A stretch of 64,000 nucleotides of DNA, taken from assembly GCA_019746975.1 (NCBI GenBank), contig JAIERK010000019.1, positions 1-64,000 of the forward strand. The letters run 5' to 3'. Below are positions 8,445-17,234 of the stretch, in pieces. The stretch comes from Candidatus Obscuribacterales bacterium. GTDB lineage: Bacteria; Cyanobacteriota; Vampirovibrionia; Obscuribacterales; Obscuribacteraceae. How positions within the stretch are numbered: position 1 is the stretch's first letter; every line of letters begins with the position of its first letter. The translations under genes and the position numbers were made by a program. The notes beneath the pieces are model-generated. The model saw only the letters and a program-made list of their open reading frames with translations. It was not told where the DNA came from and did not search any database.

Positions 8445-9641
8445 CTATGATACCGAGCTTGGTGGTTGAATGTTGAGTTCCTGAAGCGCTTCGTCGATGG
8501 TGGCACGGTGCCGTTGGCTGTAATCGAAGGCTTGCTGTGCTTGCTCCATGTTCATCAACCCGCCCTTAACCAGGAATACCAGTCGCATAGCGGCCTGCAA
8601 TGTTGTTTCATCGATAATGCCTGCGAGTAAGAGCATCCGTCCGAGAATCTGGTTGTTGTTGACCGAAACTTCGAAGGCGTTCTGAATATCTTCAGTGGTG
8701 ACGGTCTTGACCGTCATCAAGAAATCCTTGAGCGTGATGTCGAGCGCTTCGCTGCTTCCGCCTCGTTCGATCAGTGCGACGGCGTCCGGTATGGACTTTC
8801 CTGTTTCGCGGACTTGAACAAGAACTTGGGATGCTTGCAGCGGCCTCAGCGTGCCTTTCGATACAAGATCTTGCAGTTGCAATGCGACTTTGAGCATGTC
8901 TTCGTTAACCAGATTGAGCTCAATCAAAACCTGACCGAGAGGTTTTTGCGAAATCAATCCGAGCTCCACAGCATTGAGAAGTTGCGATTCCGAGATCAGA
9001 CCTGCAAGCGAGAGAAGCTCGCCAAGTCGTATCGCGTCGCGCGCCTGGACTCGATAAAAGCCTTTCTCCATAAGAGGAACTTCGACCGCAATCTGTCTTC
9101 TTCGGGCTTGCTTCAGTCCGTCTATTGCTTGCTCTTTTGTGATTTTTTCATCGCGGATCAGAATCTGCGCATTCAGCGTCGCTGCCAACTGAGCTTCATT
9201 GATCACGCCGTTGAGAACCAGCATACGTCCGAAAGGGAGTCCAGTCGAAGCGCTCCCTGTGAGCGCCTCTTCGAGCTGTTCTTCAGTCACGAAGTTGGAC
9301 GCCAACAAGAGCTGTCCAAGCTTGTTGATCTTGACCTCTTCAATGATGATATTTAGCTGCTTGAGTGCGTTGTCGAACGATTTGCGCTCCGCTTTGACAA
9401 TTCGAAGCGCCTTGTACCCCGTCTCTAGATCGATGAGGCCGTCCTTGAGTAGTGACTGAGCCTGTACGGCGGCTTGAAGGACTGTTTCCGTGGTTTTTGC
9501 GCTGACGAGAAGCATCCGTCCAACCGGGAGTCCAGTCTCTCTGGACATGCGCAGACATTCCTCCAGCTCCTCACGAGTGATAAGACCGGCATCGATCATC
9601 AAAATTCCCAGCCGTATTCTTTTCGTATCTGCGATAGCCAC
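8445..9641 (-). CDS. Protein of four MshEN/GspE-N-like repeats without an ATPase domain
   Basis: 398 aa from GTG at 9641 (AGGTG about 10 bases upstream). It is built of four approximately 75-90-residue repeats starting near residues 9, 105, 205 and 300, each of the form LGxxLIxAGLITxExLxxAL...G.PLGRMLVxxGxI...L.AAL.xQ. This is the pattern of the N-terminal MshEN domain of type II secretion/type IV pilus ATPases, which binds c-di-GMP in MshE. No Walker motifs follow, so it is not itself a pilus ATPase. The key RLGxxL-x-G motif is best kept in repeat 1 (RLGILMIDAG). A role as a c-di-GMP-binding scaffold is inference. Confidence 0.7.
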   Translation of the reverse strand: MAIADTKRIRLGILMIDAGLITREELEECLRMSRETGLPVGRMLLVSAKTTETVLQAAVQAQSLLKDGLIDLETGYKALRIVKAERKSFDNALKQLNIIIEEVKINKLGQLLLASNFVTEEQLEEALTGSASTGLPFGRMLVLNGVINEAQLAATLNAQILIRDEKITKEQAIDGLKQARRRQIAVEVPLMEKGFYRVQARDAIRLGELLSLAGLISESQLLNAVELGLISQKPLGQVLIELNLVNEDMLKVALQLQDLVSKGTLRPLQASQVLVQVRETGKSIPDAVALIERGGSSEALDITLKDFLMTVKTVTTEDIQNAFEVSVNNNQILGRMLLLAGIIDETTLQAAMRLVFLVKGGLMNMEQAQQAFDYSQRHRATIDEALQELNIQPPSSVS

Positions 9642-9872
9642 GGTTTGCAGGCACCTATCTAAATTTATAAGCTCGACAATTCAGAACATACATCATATTA
9701 AAAGATAATTGAAGTTTTCAAGAGGAAGGCTGTCACAATTTTCTTGCTTGCCAAGCGTGGTTCTTGGTTTCCATTCGGTACTCAGCACTGCTTCCGTCTG
9801 TTACGATCTTATGGAAGCCATTTTCTGCCTTGCCCTGAATTGGTGATGGATTTTCAAAACGTGGAGAGAATC

Positions 9873-10232
9873 ATGAAACAAATGAGAAACGTAGCCTACT
9901 CGATGGTACTGGCGGCGGTTGCCTGCCTGACATTCACCAGTGGCGCCAGGGCAGATTCAGAAGCCGGCTTCATCATGGTCGGTGGCGGTGATTCTGAGTC
10001 CGGCGGCTATTACAGCGCTGGTGGCTCATCGGAGACCGGCGGTGTGAAGTGGGGCGAGTCGGAGTCCGGCGGACCGCAGGATAGCGGCGCCGAATCGGAA
10101 TCAGGCGGTGCGTTGCAATCGGAGAGTGGCTCCGAGTCCGGTGGTGCACTTGACTCTGGTGGATCGTCCGAAGCAATCGTCGGTGGCACCGAATCCACAA
10201 TGGGACGTTACGTTCAGTACTACGGAAGATAA
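9873..10232 (+). CDS. Small exported Ser/Gly/Glu repeat protein
   Basis: 119 aa from the ATG at 9873, with GGAGAG 5-9 bases upstream; an earlier in-frame start lacks an RBS. Signal peptide: basic start, hydrophobic core SMVLAAVACLTFTSG and cleavage near ARA-DSE. The mature part is almost entirely irregular repeats of SESGG/SSETGG/ESESGG, ending in TMGRYVQYYGR. It is strongly acidic and low in complexity, so probably disordered and secreted or surface-bound. No homologous family is recognised. Confidence 0.65.
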   Translation: MKQMRNVAYSMVLAAVACLTFTSGARADSEAGFIMVGGGDSESGGYYSAGGSSETGGVKWGESESGGPQDSGAESESGGALQSESGSESGGALDSGGSSEAIVGGTESTMGRYVQYYGR

Positions 10233-10304
10233 CCGAATCGGTATTTAGATTTATCGAAACTCCGACGTAGCCGTTTTCCGAACGCTAGGTGCCAAGGGAC
10301 GCTG

Positions 10305-10404
10305 GCGCTCCGATGAGCTGGTTTCGAAACTTCGAGGCATACGTGTTCGACACGTTTGCGCTCCGAAGGGCTGGTCTCGAAAATTCGAAGGAAACGTGGT
10401 CAGC
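10305..10404 (+). repeat. Two diverged 53-bp direct copies in an intergenic region
   Basis: GCGCTCCGAtgaGCTGGT and the following TTCGAA-rich stretch at 10305-10357 recur with changes at 10358-10404. They lie between two small exported genes. No coding frame is supported across them. Confidence 0.45.
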
Positions 10405-10522
10405 TTGGGTTGTCCCCACGCAGGTAGAAACGGCTAGTCGAGCACTTAACTATCCTCCCTCCTAAAAATGCTCGCGACATTCGTTGTGTGATAGTCGAGA
10501 GTAGCAGAGGAATGGGAAAGAT

Positions 10523-10825
10523 ATGCGAATCACTGGTCTGGCAGTTGCTTTAATTCTAAGTGCTGTCGTATCGCTCGGTGCTGAGGCCATGCACCACTCT
10601 GAGGCTAGTGCAACCGTGAAGGTTCAGCCTGAACACCTCAACACAATTACTCGTGCTACTGAGAAGACCCAGTCCGGTGATTCGCTACTTACACCATCCG
10701 TGTCGGTCAGACAACAAGCTCAAACTGAGGAATGTGCCTCGTATATTCAAGTTTTGGATTCCGTCGATGAAGATCCGGAGCATGCCCAGGCAAGAATGGT
10801 GACCCCTTCTTACGCCATTCGCTAA
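10523..10825 (+). CDS. Small exported hypothetical protein
   Basis: 100 aa. N-terminal signal peptide MRITGLAVALILSAVVSLGA with probable cleavage after AEA. The mature portion of about 77 residues is polar with one Cys and no recognised motif. AGGAATGGGAAAG precedes the ATG. It sits between a Ser/Gly-rich exported protein and an exported TPR protein, so this stretch is a cluster of secreted products. Function unknown. Confidence 0.55.
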   Translation: MRITGLAVALILSAVVSLGAEAMHHSEASATVKVQPEHLNTITRATEKTQSGDSLLTPSVSVRQQAQTEECASYIQVLDSVDEDPEHAQARMVTPSYAIR

Positions 10826-10926
10826 AGCACTATAAGACGTTGGACCGATAACTGAACTATATCTTCGATACATCTTGCTGCTATTTCGGTAGAATGAGCG
10901 GGTGAGTAGTAAAGAGATAGTTCGTC

Positions 10927-12156
10927 ATGAAATCAGAAGGCAAATCGAAGTACACCTTAGTGATATTGACGACAGCCATGGCGGTCGTATCGCTGCAACC
11001 AGCAATCGGTGCAGATAGCCCGGTTAAATCTCCTGCCGCCAAGTTGGATTCGTCAGCCCCTGGTGGAGAGTGGGAACGACTACATCGCGCCGGCAATGAA
11101 GCACTTGATACAGGTCGATATGGAGATGCCGAGCGTTTGTTCAAGCAGTCGCTAATCAAGTCGGCTGCATTCGGGGAAAAAGACATCAGGTTTGCGAAGA
11201 GTCTTGGCGATCTTGGCCGACTCTACTCCATCAGAGCAAGATTTTCTGAAGCCGAGCCACTTTTGGAAGAAGAGTTTCATATCAAGAAAGCTTTGGTGGA
11301 TGATGGAAATGGCCAGATCATACCGTCAATGGGTTCGCTTATCAGGTTTCACCTGGAGCATGGCACCGCCACCAAGGCAGATCCGCTTACCGAGCAACTT
11401 CTCTCGTATATTGAGGGGCGCTTGAGTGAGTACCGGAAGGCAGCGCAGGGACCTATTACCCTCAAGAAAGGGCAACCACTCACGGCATGGGCGGGAGTAG
11501 CATCGCCCACGATGCGAGATCCGGTTATCGACTGGGCCATCACCTGTGATGGCATAGGTAATGAATATCGCTCCCGCGGAAATTTCGAACTTGCAGACCG
11601 TCTATACAAAGCGGCTCTCGACGTGAAAGAGACTGTGCTTGGTAAGGAGCATCTTTCTCTCGCCAATAGTTTTGACAGTCTGGGAACGATCTGTCTCGAG
11701 AAAGATCAGACCGGTGAAGCGGAAAATTATTTTCGGTATGCCCTGGAGCATACCGAAAGAGTCTTACCCGACGAGCCGCACCAGGTCTTTCCTCGAATCG
11801 ATAAACTGGCGAAATGTTTGATCAAAGAGAAGAAATTCGACGAGGCCGAACATCTTTATTCGCGTGCACTCGACTTCTGGAAGAAAGAACCATCGCACAA
11901 CGGCAGCGAGGCAAGAACCGCCTACGCACTCGGCAGTCTATATGTCGAAGAGAAAAAGTATGATGCGGCCGCGCCGATGTTGAAGAGCGCCCTTTCCTTA
12001 GCGGAAGAATACTATGGATCGAATTCGATCTCGCTTGTGCCATACCTCAAGCGGTACGCGGATACAATGTATTATCTCGGTCAGGAAACAGAGCGCACAC
12101 AGTTGAAAGATCGAGCCAACACCATAGCTGGTGTCACTTCAACGGGAACACTCTAG
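10927..12156 (+). CDS. Exported tetratricopeptide-repeat protein
   Basis: 409 aa. Residues 1-30 form a signal peptide (YTLVILTTAMAVVSLQPAIG, then AD). About six to eight kinesin-light-chain-like 42-residue TPRs follow, for example HRAGNEALDTGRYGDAERLF, GNFELADRLYKAALDVKE and KKFDEAEHLYSRALDFWKK. TPRs mediate protein-protein contacts; the partner is not visible. It probably acts in the periplasm. No enzyme domain is attached. Confidence 0.75.
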   Translation: MKSEGKSKYTLVILTTAMAVVSLQPAIGADSPVKSPAAKLDSSAPGGEWERLHRAGNEALDTGRYGDAERLFKQSLIKSAAFGEKDIRFAKSLGDLGRLYSIRARFSEAEPLLEEEFHIKKALVDDGNGQIIPSMGSLIRFHLEHGTATKADPLTEQLLSYIEGRLSEYRKAAQGPITLKKGQPLTAWAGVASPTMRDPVIDWAITCDGIGNEYRSRGNFELADRLYKAALDVKETVLGKEHLSLANSFDSLGTICLEKDQTGEAENYFRYALEHTERVLPDEPHQVFPRIDKLAKCLIKEKKFDEAEHLYSRALDFWKKEPSHNGSEARTAYALGSLYVEEKKYDAAAPMLKSALSLAEEYYGSNSISLVPYLKRYADTMYYLGQETERTQLKDRANTIAGVTSTGTL

Positions 12157-12271
12157 TTCGCCGACACGATTGCAAAGGAAACGTGTTCGGCATGCTAGGC
12201 TCTCTTCCTGACGCGTCCGCTTTACTGATTAGCGTGCCTGACCCGAAAGGAATATCTATTCGGCGAGGGTT

Positions 12272-12302
12272 TTGAAAACCTGTTGAAGTGCGACTCTATA
12301 TA
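12272..12302 (+). promoter_or_regulatory. Candidate sigma-70-type promoter for topB
   Basis: TTGAAA at 12272-12277 and TATATA at 12297-12302 with a 19-bp spacer (slightly long), 75 bp before the topB start. Overlaps the palindrome GGTTTTGAAAACC. Confidence 0.3.
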
Positions 12303-12376
12303 CCAAAGTGGTGCGAACAGCCAGTCTTTACCTTTCGAGCTAGATGGGCAAGAATGCCTTTGAGGAAGGAGAGCCG

Positions 12377-14527
12377 ATGAAAGTTGTACTAGCCGAAAAG
12401 CCGTCTGTCGCTCGAGATATAGCTGCTGTAGTAGGTGCCACTAGTAAGAAAGACGGATACTTTGAAGGCAACGAGTATATTGTCACGTATGCTTTTGGTC
12501 ATCTGGTCACACTGGCAGAGCCTGAAGAGATGAATCCGGCCTGGAAAGGCGCCTGGCGGTTGGCTAACCTGCCGATGATACCGACCGAATGGAAGTACAG
12601 AGTCGAAGACAAGACAAAAAAGCAGTTCACCGTCATCAAAAAGCTGTTTGCTGATAAGAGGATCAAGTCGATTGTCTGCGCGACAGACGCCGGGCGCGAG
12701 GGCGAGCTCATTTTTCGGCTGATTTACAAGCTCAGCGGTTGTAAGAAGCCAGTCGAGCGACTCTGGATTAGTTCGCTTACGGCGGATGCGATTCGCAATG
12801 GTTTCAGCAAGTTGAAGAATTCGAAAGAGTTCGACAGTCTTGCCGATGCGGCCACAGGACGTTCTCACGCGGATTGGATTGTCGGTCTCAATCTTACGAG
12901 AGCCTATACTTCGATCAATCGCCAATTATGTACTATCGGCCGGGTCCAAACTCCTACACTCGGTATGATTGTCGATCGCCAAAATGCCATCGATGCTTTT
13001 AAACCGGAGACATTTTTCGAGATTATCGCGACCTTCGATCCGGGTTTCACCGCGCGTTTTCTAGCCAACGGCAGAGGAGAACACCCGACAAGGATTAAAG
13101 ATAAGGCGAAAGCCGAAGCTATTTTTGACCAGATCAAGAAAGAGAAGCATGGTGTAGTTCGATCCGAGGTCACGTCCGAAAAGGTTGCCAAGGCACCTCC
13201 TTTGTACGATCTTCTGACGCTGCAGAAAGACGCTAACAAACAGTTCGGATATACAGCGCAAGAGACTCTAGATATAGCTCAATCATTGTATGAGACTTAT
13301 AAACTCATTTCCTATCCCAGAACTGAGTCTCGTCACCTGGCATCAGATATGGTGCCTGAGTTACCGCGAATTCTATCTACGACTCTTAAACATTCTACGA
13401 CGAGTCAGAGTGTTCGCGACGTGTTTGCCAATGAAGGGATCGTGCCAGGGAAGATAACGGCTTCTCTGTTAAAACCCAGGCTCACAAAGGCTTATGTCGA
13501 TGATGGCAAGCTCACCGATCACCACGCAATTGTTCCCACCTATAAAGATTTACCGGCTAGTCTTCCACAGCGAGAAAGCAATGTTTTTCAGTTGGTGGCT
13601 ACCCGCTTCATGTGCATGTTTCTGCCGCCCGAAATCAAGGACGAAACAGTTGTTATTGTCGATGTGGCCGGTCATCCATTTCGAGCTCGCGGATTTGTCG
13701 TGAAGCAAGTCGGTTGGACTGCGCTCGAACAAAAGGCGAAAGGTCGAGAGTCCGAGAAGAAAGATGATACAGAGGACAATCAAAAGCTTCCTACTTTGAA
13801 AAAAGGCGACAATGTTTTAAAACTCAAAGAAGAGCTCAAAGAGGGAAAGACGGTTCCGCCGAAATCGTATGAGGACGGGACACTTCTTACTGCCATGAAA
13901 AATGCCGGACAGGAGATCGATGATGAGGATCTGGCCAGCTACATGAAGCAGAAGGGTCTGGGGACGCCGGCTACTCGCGCTGCTATCATCGAGCGGTTGA
14001 TCAAGACCGGATACATTCACCGGGACAAAAAGAAATTATTGCCGACTCCGAAAGGCACTGCGTTAATCGGTCAAGTTCACCGAGACTTGAAGAACATTAC
14101 TTTGACTGCATCATGGGAGCAGCGCTTAGCCGACATGCAGGATGGAAAGCTTCCGCTCGAGAAATTCGAATCGGATATAGCGGACTTCGTCCGCTCCCTA
14201 CTGCCGGAGCTCGTGAAACAGGCGTCCGCTGTCGTAGATACGAATTCAGCGATTGAGCCAGGTCTGGCACCATGTCCACAGTGTAAGCAGGGGCAAGTGC
14301 GGAAGACTCCAAAGGGGGCCGGTTGTAGTCGATGGCGGGAAGGTTGCAATTTCAGTGTCTGGCGGCAGTGCTACGGAAAGACGCTCACAGACGGGCAGAT
14401 CGAAGAGTTGTTGAAGAAGGGCAAGACCAAAGTCATAAAAGGGTTCAAGAAAAAAGACGGGAGTGGAAGTTACGACGCCCGCCTTTTCATCAATAGTGAG
14501 TTTAAAGTTCGACCTGAGTTCGATTAA
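12377..14527 (+). CDS. topB: DNA topoisomerase III
   Basis: 716 aa from the ATG at 12377 (MKVVLAEKPSVARDIAAVVG), with AAGGAGAG just upstream; an in-frame ATG at 12344 is too far upstream. Type IA topoisomerase: the TOPRIM domain carries KPSVA and ATDAGREGELIF; the active-site Tyr lies in LISYPRTESRHL; GRVQTPTLG and the helix KQKGLGTPATRAAIIERLI are family hallmarks. The C-terminal segment CPQCKQGQVRKTPKGAGCSR is a Topo III-type zinc/WR region. It decatenates and relaxes negatively supercoiled DNA in the cytoplasm. The length matches TopB rather than TopA. Confidence 0.95.
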   Translation: MKVVLAEKPSVARDIAAVVGATSKKDGYFEGNEYIVTYAFGHLVTLAEPEEMNPAWKGAWRLANLPMIPTEWKYRVEDKTKKQFTVIKKLFADKRIKSIVCATDAGREGELIFRLIYKLSGCKKPVERLWISSLTADAIRNGFSKLKNSKEFDSLADAATGRSHADWIVGLNLTRAYTSINRQLCTIGRVQTPTLGMIVDRQNAIDAFKPETFFEIIATFDPGFTARFLANGRGEHPTRIKDKAKAEAIFDQIKKEKHGVVRSEVTSEKVAKAPPLYDLLTLQKDANKQFGYTAQETLDIAQSLYETYKLISYPRTESRHLASDMVPELPRILSTTLKHSTTSQSVRDVFANEGIVPGKITASLLKPRLTKAYVDDGKLTDHHAIVPTYKDLPASLPQRESNVFQLVATRFMCMFLPPEIKDETVVIVDVAGHPFRARGFVVKQVGWTALEQKAKGRESEKKDDTEDNQKLPTLKKGDNVLKLKEELKEGKTVPPKSYEDGTLLTAMKNAGQEIDDEDLASYMKQKGLGTPATRAAIIERLIKTGYIHRDKKKLLPTPKGTALIGQVHRDLKNITLTASWEQRLADMQDGKLPLEKFESDIADFVRSLLPELVKQASAVVDTNSAIEPGLAPCPQCKQGQVRKTPKGAGCSRWREGCNFSVWRQCYGKTLTDGQIEELLKKGKTKVIKGFKKKDGSGSYDARLFINSEFKVRPEFD

Positions 14528-14528
14528 T

Positions 14529-14550
14529 GAAGATTGAGTTCTCAATCTTC
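14529..14550. terminator. Bidirectional terminator hairpin between convergent genes
   Basis: Perfect inverted repeat GAAGATTGAG / CTCAATCTTC directly after the topB stop and 10 bp before the stop of the convergent TPR gene. Placement and symmetry suggest it serves both. Confidence 0.6.
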
Positions 14551-14559
14551 TAGATATCT

Positions 14560-15450
14560 CTAGTCTTCATCCTTGTCGTTATCGTCTCTCTTAACGAAGC
14601 CGAGCTTCTTGGCGGTCTCGAGGTCCTTGCTTGCTTTCAATTCGTAGAGGCGCGAACGATTGTAATATGCTGACGCCATGCCACCGTGCAATGATATCGC
14701 TTTGTTGAGATCTTCCAGCGCTTTGTCGATGTCGCCGAGCTCTCTGTATGCATGGCCTCTATTCAAATAGGCTTTCGTGTAATTCTCTTTCAGTTTGATA
14801 GCACTGTTGCAATCATCAATCGCCTTTTGAAACTCGCCGAGTCCGATGTATGTGTGGGCCCTGTTGACGAATGCCGGTGCAAAATCCTTGTTGAGTTCGA
14901 TAATCTTGTTGCAGTCGGCAAGCGCTTCTTTATGCTTGCCCAATTTGTTGAGTGCGTGCGACCGATTCGTGTAAGCGATTAACATTCTTGAATTGAGCTC
15001 GATTGCTTTGTCGCAATCGGCGACTGCCTTCTGGAATTGGCGCGTGTTGTTGTATGCCCAGGAGCGATTGACATATCCAATTGTCAGCTTGGGATTGAGC
15101 TCGATAGCTTTTGTGCAATCAGCAATCGCTTCTTTGTATTGGCCTTTCAGAATGTAGGCATTAGCTCTATCGGCGTAAGGTGTCGCGTAGGCCGGACTCA
15201 GGCTTATCGCTTTGTCAAAGTTGGCAATTGCAGCTTTGGTGTTCTTGAAGGACAGTTCTCTGACGCCGGACTCAACCAGATCTTCAACTTCTATGCTGAC
15301 CTTTTTAGCGTTAGAATTGGTTGCCTTTGCTGCTGCTTTCTTTGCCGCTGCCGCTGCACCACCTGCAGTTACGATTGGAAACGTGATGGTCACCACTGAC
15401 AGTGCGGTGAGAATTACCTTTAAGCGGTTGTCACCACTAGTTTTCAACAT
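14560..15450 (-). CDS. Exported tetratricopeptide-repeat protein
   Basis: 296 aa from the ATG at 15450, preferred because GAGGAG stands 8-9 bases before it; the ATG at 15480 lacks one. Signal peptide with core KVILTALSVVTITFPIVTAG, then an Ala/Lys-rich linker (AAAAAKKAAAKATN). Seven or so classical 34-residue TPRs follow, each with the pattern AYxNRxxAYxxLGxxxxALADxxKAIEL. It ends in an acidic tail (KRDDNDKDED). It resembles sel/TPR adapter proteins in the periplasm. The partner is unknown. Confidence 0.8.
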   Translation of the reverse strand: MLKTSGDNRLKVILTALSVVTITFPIVTAGGAAAAAKKAAAKATNSNAKKVSIEVEDLVESGVRELSFKNTKAAIANFDKAISLSPAYATPYADRANAYILKGQYKEAIADCTKAIELNPKLTIGYVNRSWAYNNTRQFQKAVADCDKAIELNSRMLIAYTNRSHALNKLGKHKEALADCNKIIELNKDFAPAFVNRAHTYIGLGEFQKAIDDCNSAIKLKENYTKAYLNRGHAYRELGDIDKALEDLNKAISLHGGMASAYYNRSRLYELKASKDLETAKKLGFVKRDDNDKDED

Positions 15451-15569
15451 CAGTTCGGCTCCTCTGAAACTCGCTGCCAATTATCTCAGATTAGCGAGCA
15501 TTCCGAACTAAGTCGACATCTTTTTTCAAAGGCAGTTCAAACCTTAGTTGTTGACTACTGAAATTGGCT

Positions 15570-17219
15570 CTACTGTTTTACAGGCGCAGGGGCTGCTGCG
15601 GTTGGACCCGGCGGGGGTTGAGTGACGGCGCCCGGCGTCGGTGTCGGTGCGGATGCAGGTGCTGCCGCCGTCCCGGACGTCGGTGTTGACGGAGCGGGTG
15701 TCGCCTGCGTGCCCTGTGGTGCCGTAATCGATGTCCCTGTCGTTGCTGGAGCAGAGGCCGTTGCGCCTGCGATATATTTTTCGAAATCCTTCGATATGGC
15801 TATTGGGACGCTCTGCCGCTTCTCGATCATCCATGCGCCCACGGCAAGTGTTGCCTGTTGCTGCGCCAGCGCTTGCTTGAGCTGATCCTTGACTTCCGCG
15901 AATGGAATGTAGCCCGGCTTTTGATCGTCAGTCTTCTTGACTATATGCCAGCCAAAGATTGTTCGGACAGGTTCTTCGCTGATCTGACCGACTTTCATCT
16001 TTTCCAGCGCTTCGCCAACCTTGGAAAGAAGTTGATTCTTCTTGAGATCTTCGATAGCGACATAGCCCATCTCGCCGCCCTTCTTGGCTGCCCTCGCAGG
16101 AATGTCGTCCGTGGATGTGTTGGCGACCTCTTCGAATTTTTTTCCGCTCCGAATAGATTTAAGCAGATCGAAGGCTTTTTTCCGCTGTGCAAGTTCGGTC
16201 TTTTGAACCGAGTTGTTGAAGTCGGCGCCTGTCAGTTTCGGATACTGTCTATGAATTTGTGACTTGAGGCTCTCTACCCCGCCCATGTCCATCTCAGGTG
16301 CGGCAACTACGATCTGACTCCATTTGATTCGCCCCTTGTGTTTGAGCTGTTCTTTCTTCTCGTTATAGAGCTCGAGAACCTTGGAGTCTGGCAACTCGGC
16401 CCCCGCGACGAGTTTCTTTTGCATCGCTTCGGCGAGGAATTGCTCGAGTGCTTTTTCCTTCAACTGCTCCTCGGTGAGATTCGTTACTTTTAGAGCCTGT
16501 GCGTATTGTGGTGAACTCTTAAATTCAACATATCTGTTGAATGCCGCCTTCGAAAGCCCGGTAGCACGAGCCTCATTGATAAGAAGGGCGCGATTGATTA
16601 GCTCGGTCATCAATTGTTTTTCAACGGCTCGACTTCCTGCCTTCAATGCCAATCCCATCTCGGAGAGCTGATCTTCGAATTGTTGTTGGGTTAACTTGTT
16701 TTGCTTTAGCAGCTTGTCCATGTCCTTGCCCAGAGCCTTTTTACCCTGGTCGATCATGCCCTTCCGTTCTTCCGGAGTTAGTGCGATATTCTGCTGTTTC
16801 GCCAGTTCTAAAAGAGGTTTGCGCTGATCTGGATTGGATTGAAGAACTGCCTGGATCTGCTCCTGTTTTTTTCTGAGCTCTGATTTGTACTTTTCGACAC
16901 TTACAGTGTCTCCACCCACGGTGCAGATGATGGTGCTTGTCGGAATGCTGTTTTTCTTGACCAACTCCAAAATGCTCGGGATTGAATTCAACTTGTCGAC
17001 AGCCGCTTGATTGGCTTCTGATAAGGCTGTCTCGGTGGTTTTTACCGTGAGATCGTTGCCCTTGCGTATTACCTCCGGCGCCGTATTGGCTGGAGTCGCA
17101 GCTGGAGTCGGTGTGTTTTCCGAGAGTTCCTTCGGTACAGGAGGCTCTTTCGAAGTGCAGCCGGTCGAAGCCAGAGAAATAGCCAACATGACTAGCGACA
17201 GTCGAAACGCTGTATTCAC
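15570..17219 (-). CDS. PpiC-type peptidyl-prolyl isomerase lipoprotein (SurA/PrsA-like)
   Basis: 549 aa. The N-terminal lipobox LASTGC indicates export and lipid modification, consistent with lgt elsewhere in the window. A SurA-like helical N-domain spans about 80-270. The parvulin domain is at about 290-410, containing GGEMGYV and the C-terminal strand TIFGWHIVKKTD. A Pro/Ala/Thr-rich tail (about 70 aa, ending TAAAPAPVKQ) follows. The family isomerises prolyl bonds and chaperones exported proteins. The gene begins 15 bp after the mfd stop, so the two are probably cotranscribed. Confidence 0.88.
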   Translation of the reverse strand: MNTAFRLSLVMLAISLASTGCTSKEPPVPKELSENTPTPAATPANTAPEVIRKGNDLTVKTTETALSEANQAAVDKLNSIPSILELVKKNSIPTSTIICTVGGDTVSVEKYKSELRKKQEQIQAVLQSNPDQRKPLLELAKQQNIALTPEERKGMIDQGKKALGKDMDKLLKQNKLTQQQFEDQLSEMGLALKAGSRAVEKQLMTELINRALLINEARATGLSKAAFNRYVEFKSSPQYAQALKVTNLTEEQLKEKALEQFLAEAMQKKLVAGAELPDSKVLELYNEKKEQLKHKGRIKWSQIVVAAPEMDMGGVESLKSQIHRQYPKLTGADFNNSVQKTELAQRKKAFDLLKSIRSGKKFEEVANTSTDDIPARAAKKGGEMGYVAIEDLKKNQLLSKVGEALEKMKVGQISEEPVRTIFGWHIVKKTDDQKPGYIPFAEVKDQLKQALAQQQATLAVGAWMIEKRQSVPIAISKDFEKYIAGATASAPATTGTSITAPQGTQATPAPSTPTSGTAAAPASAPTPTPGAVTQPPPGPTAAAPAPVKQ

Positions 17220-17234
17220 TTTATTCTCCCTCGG

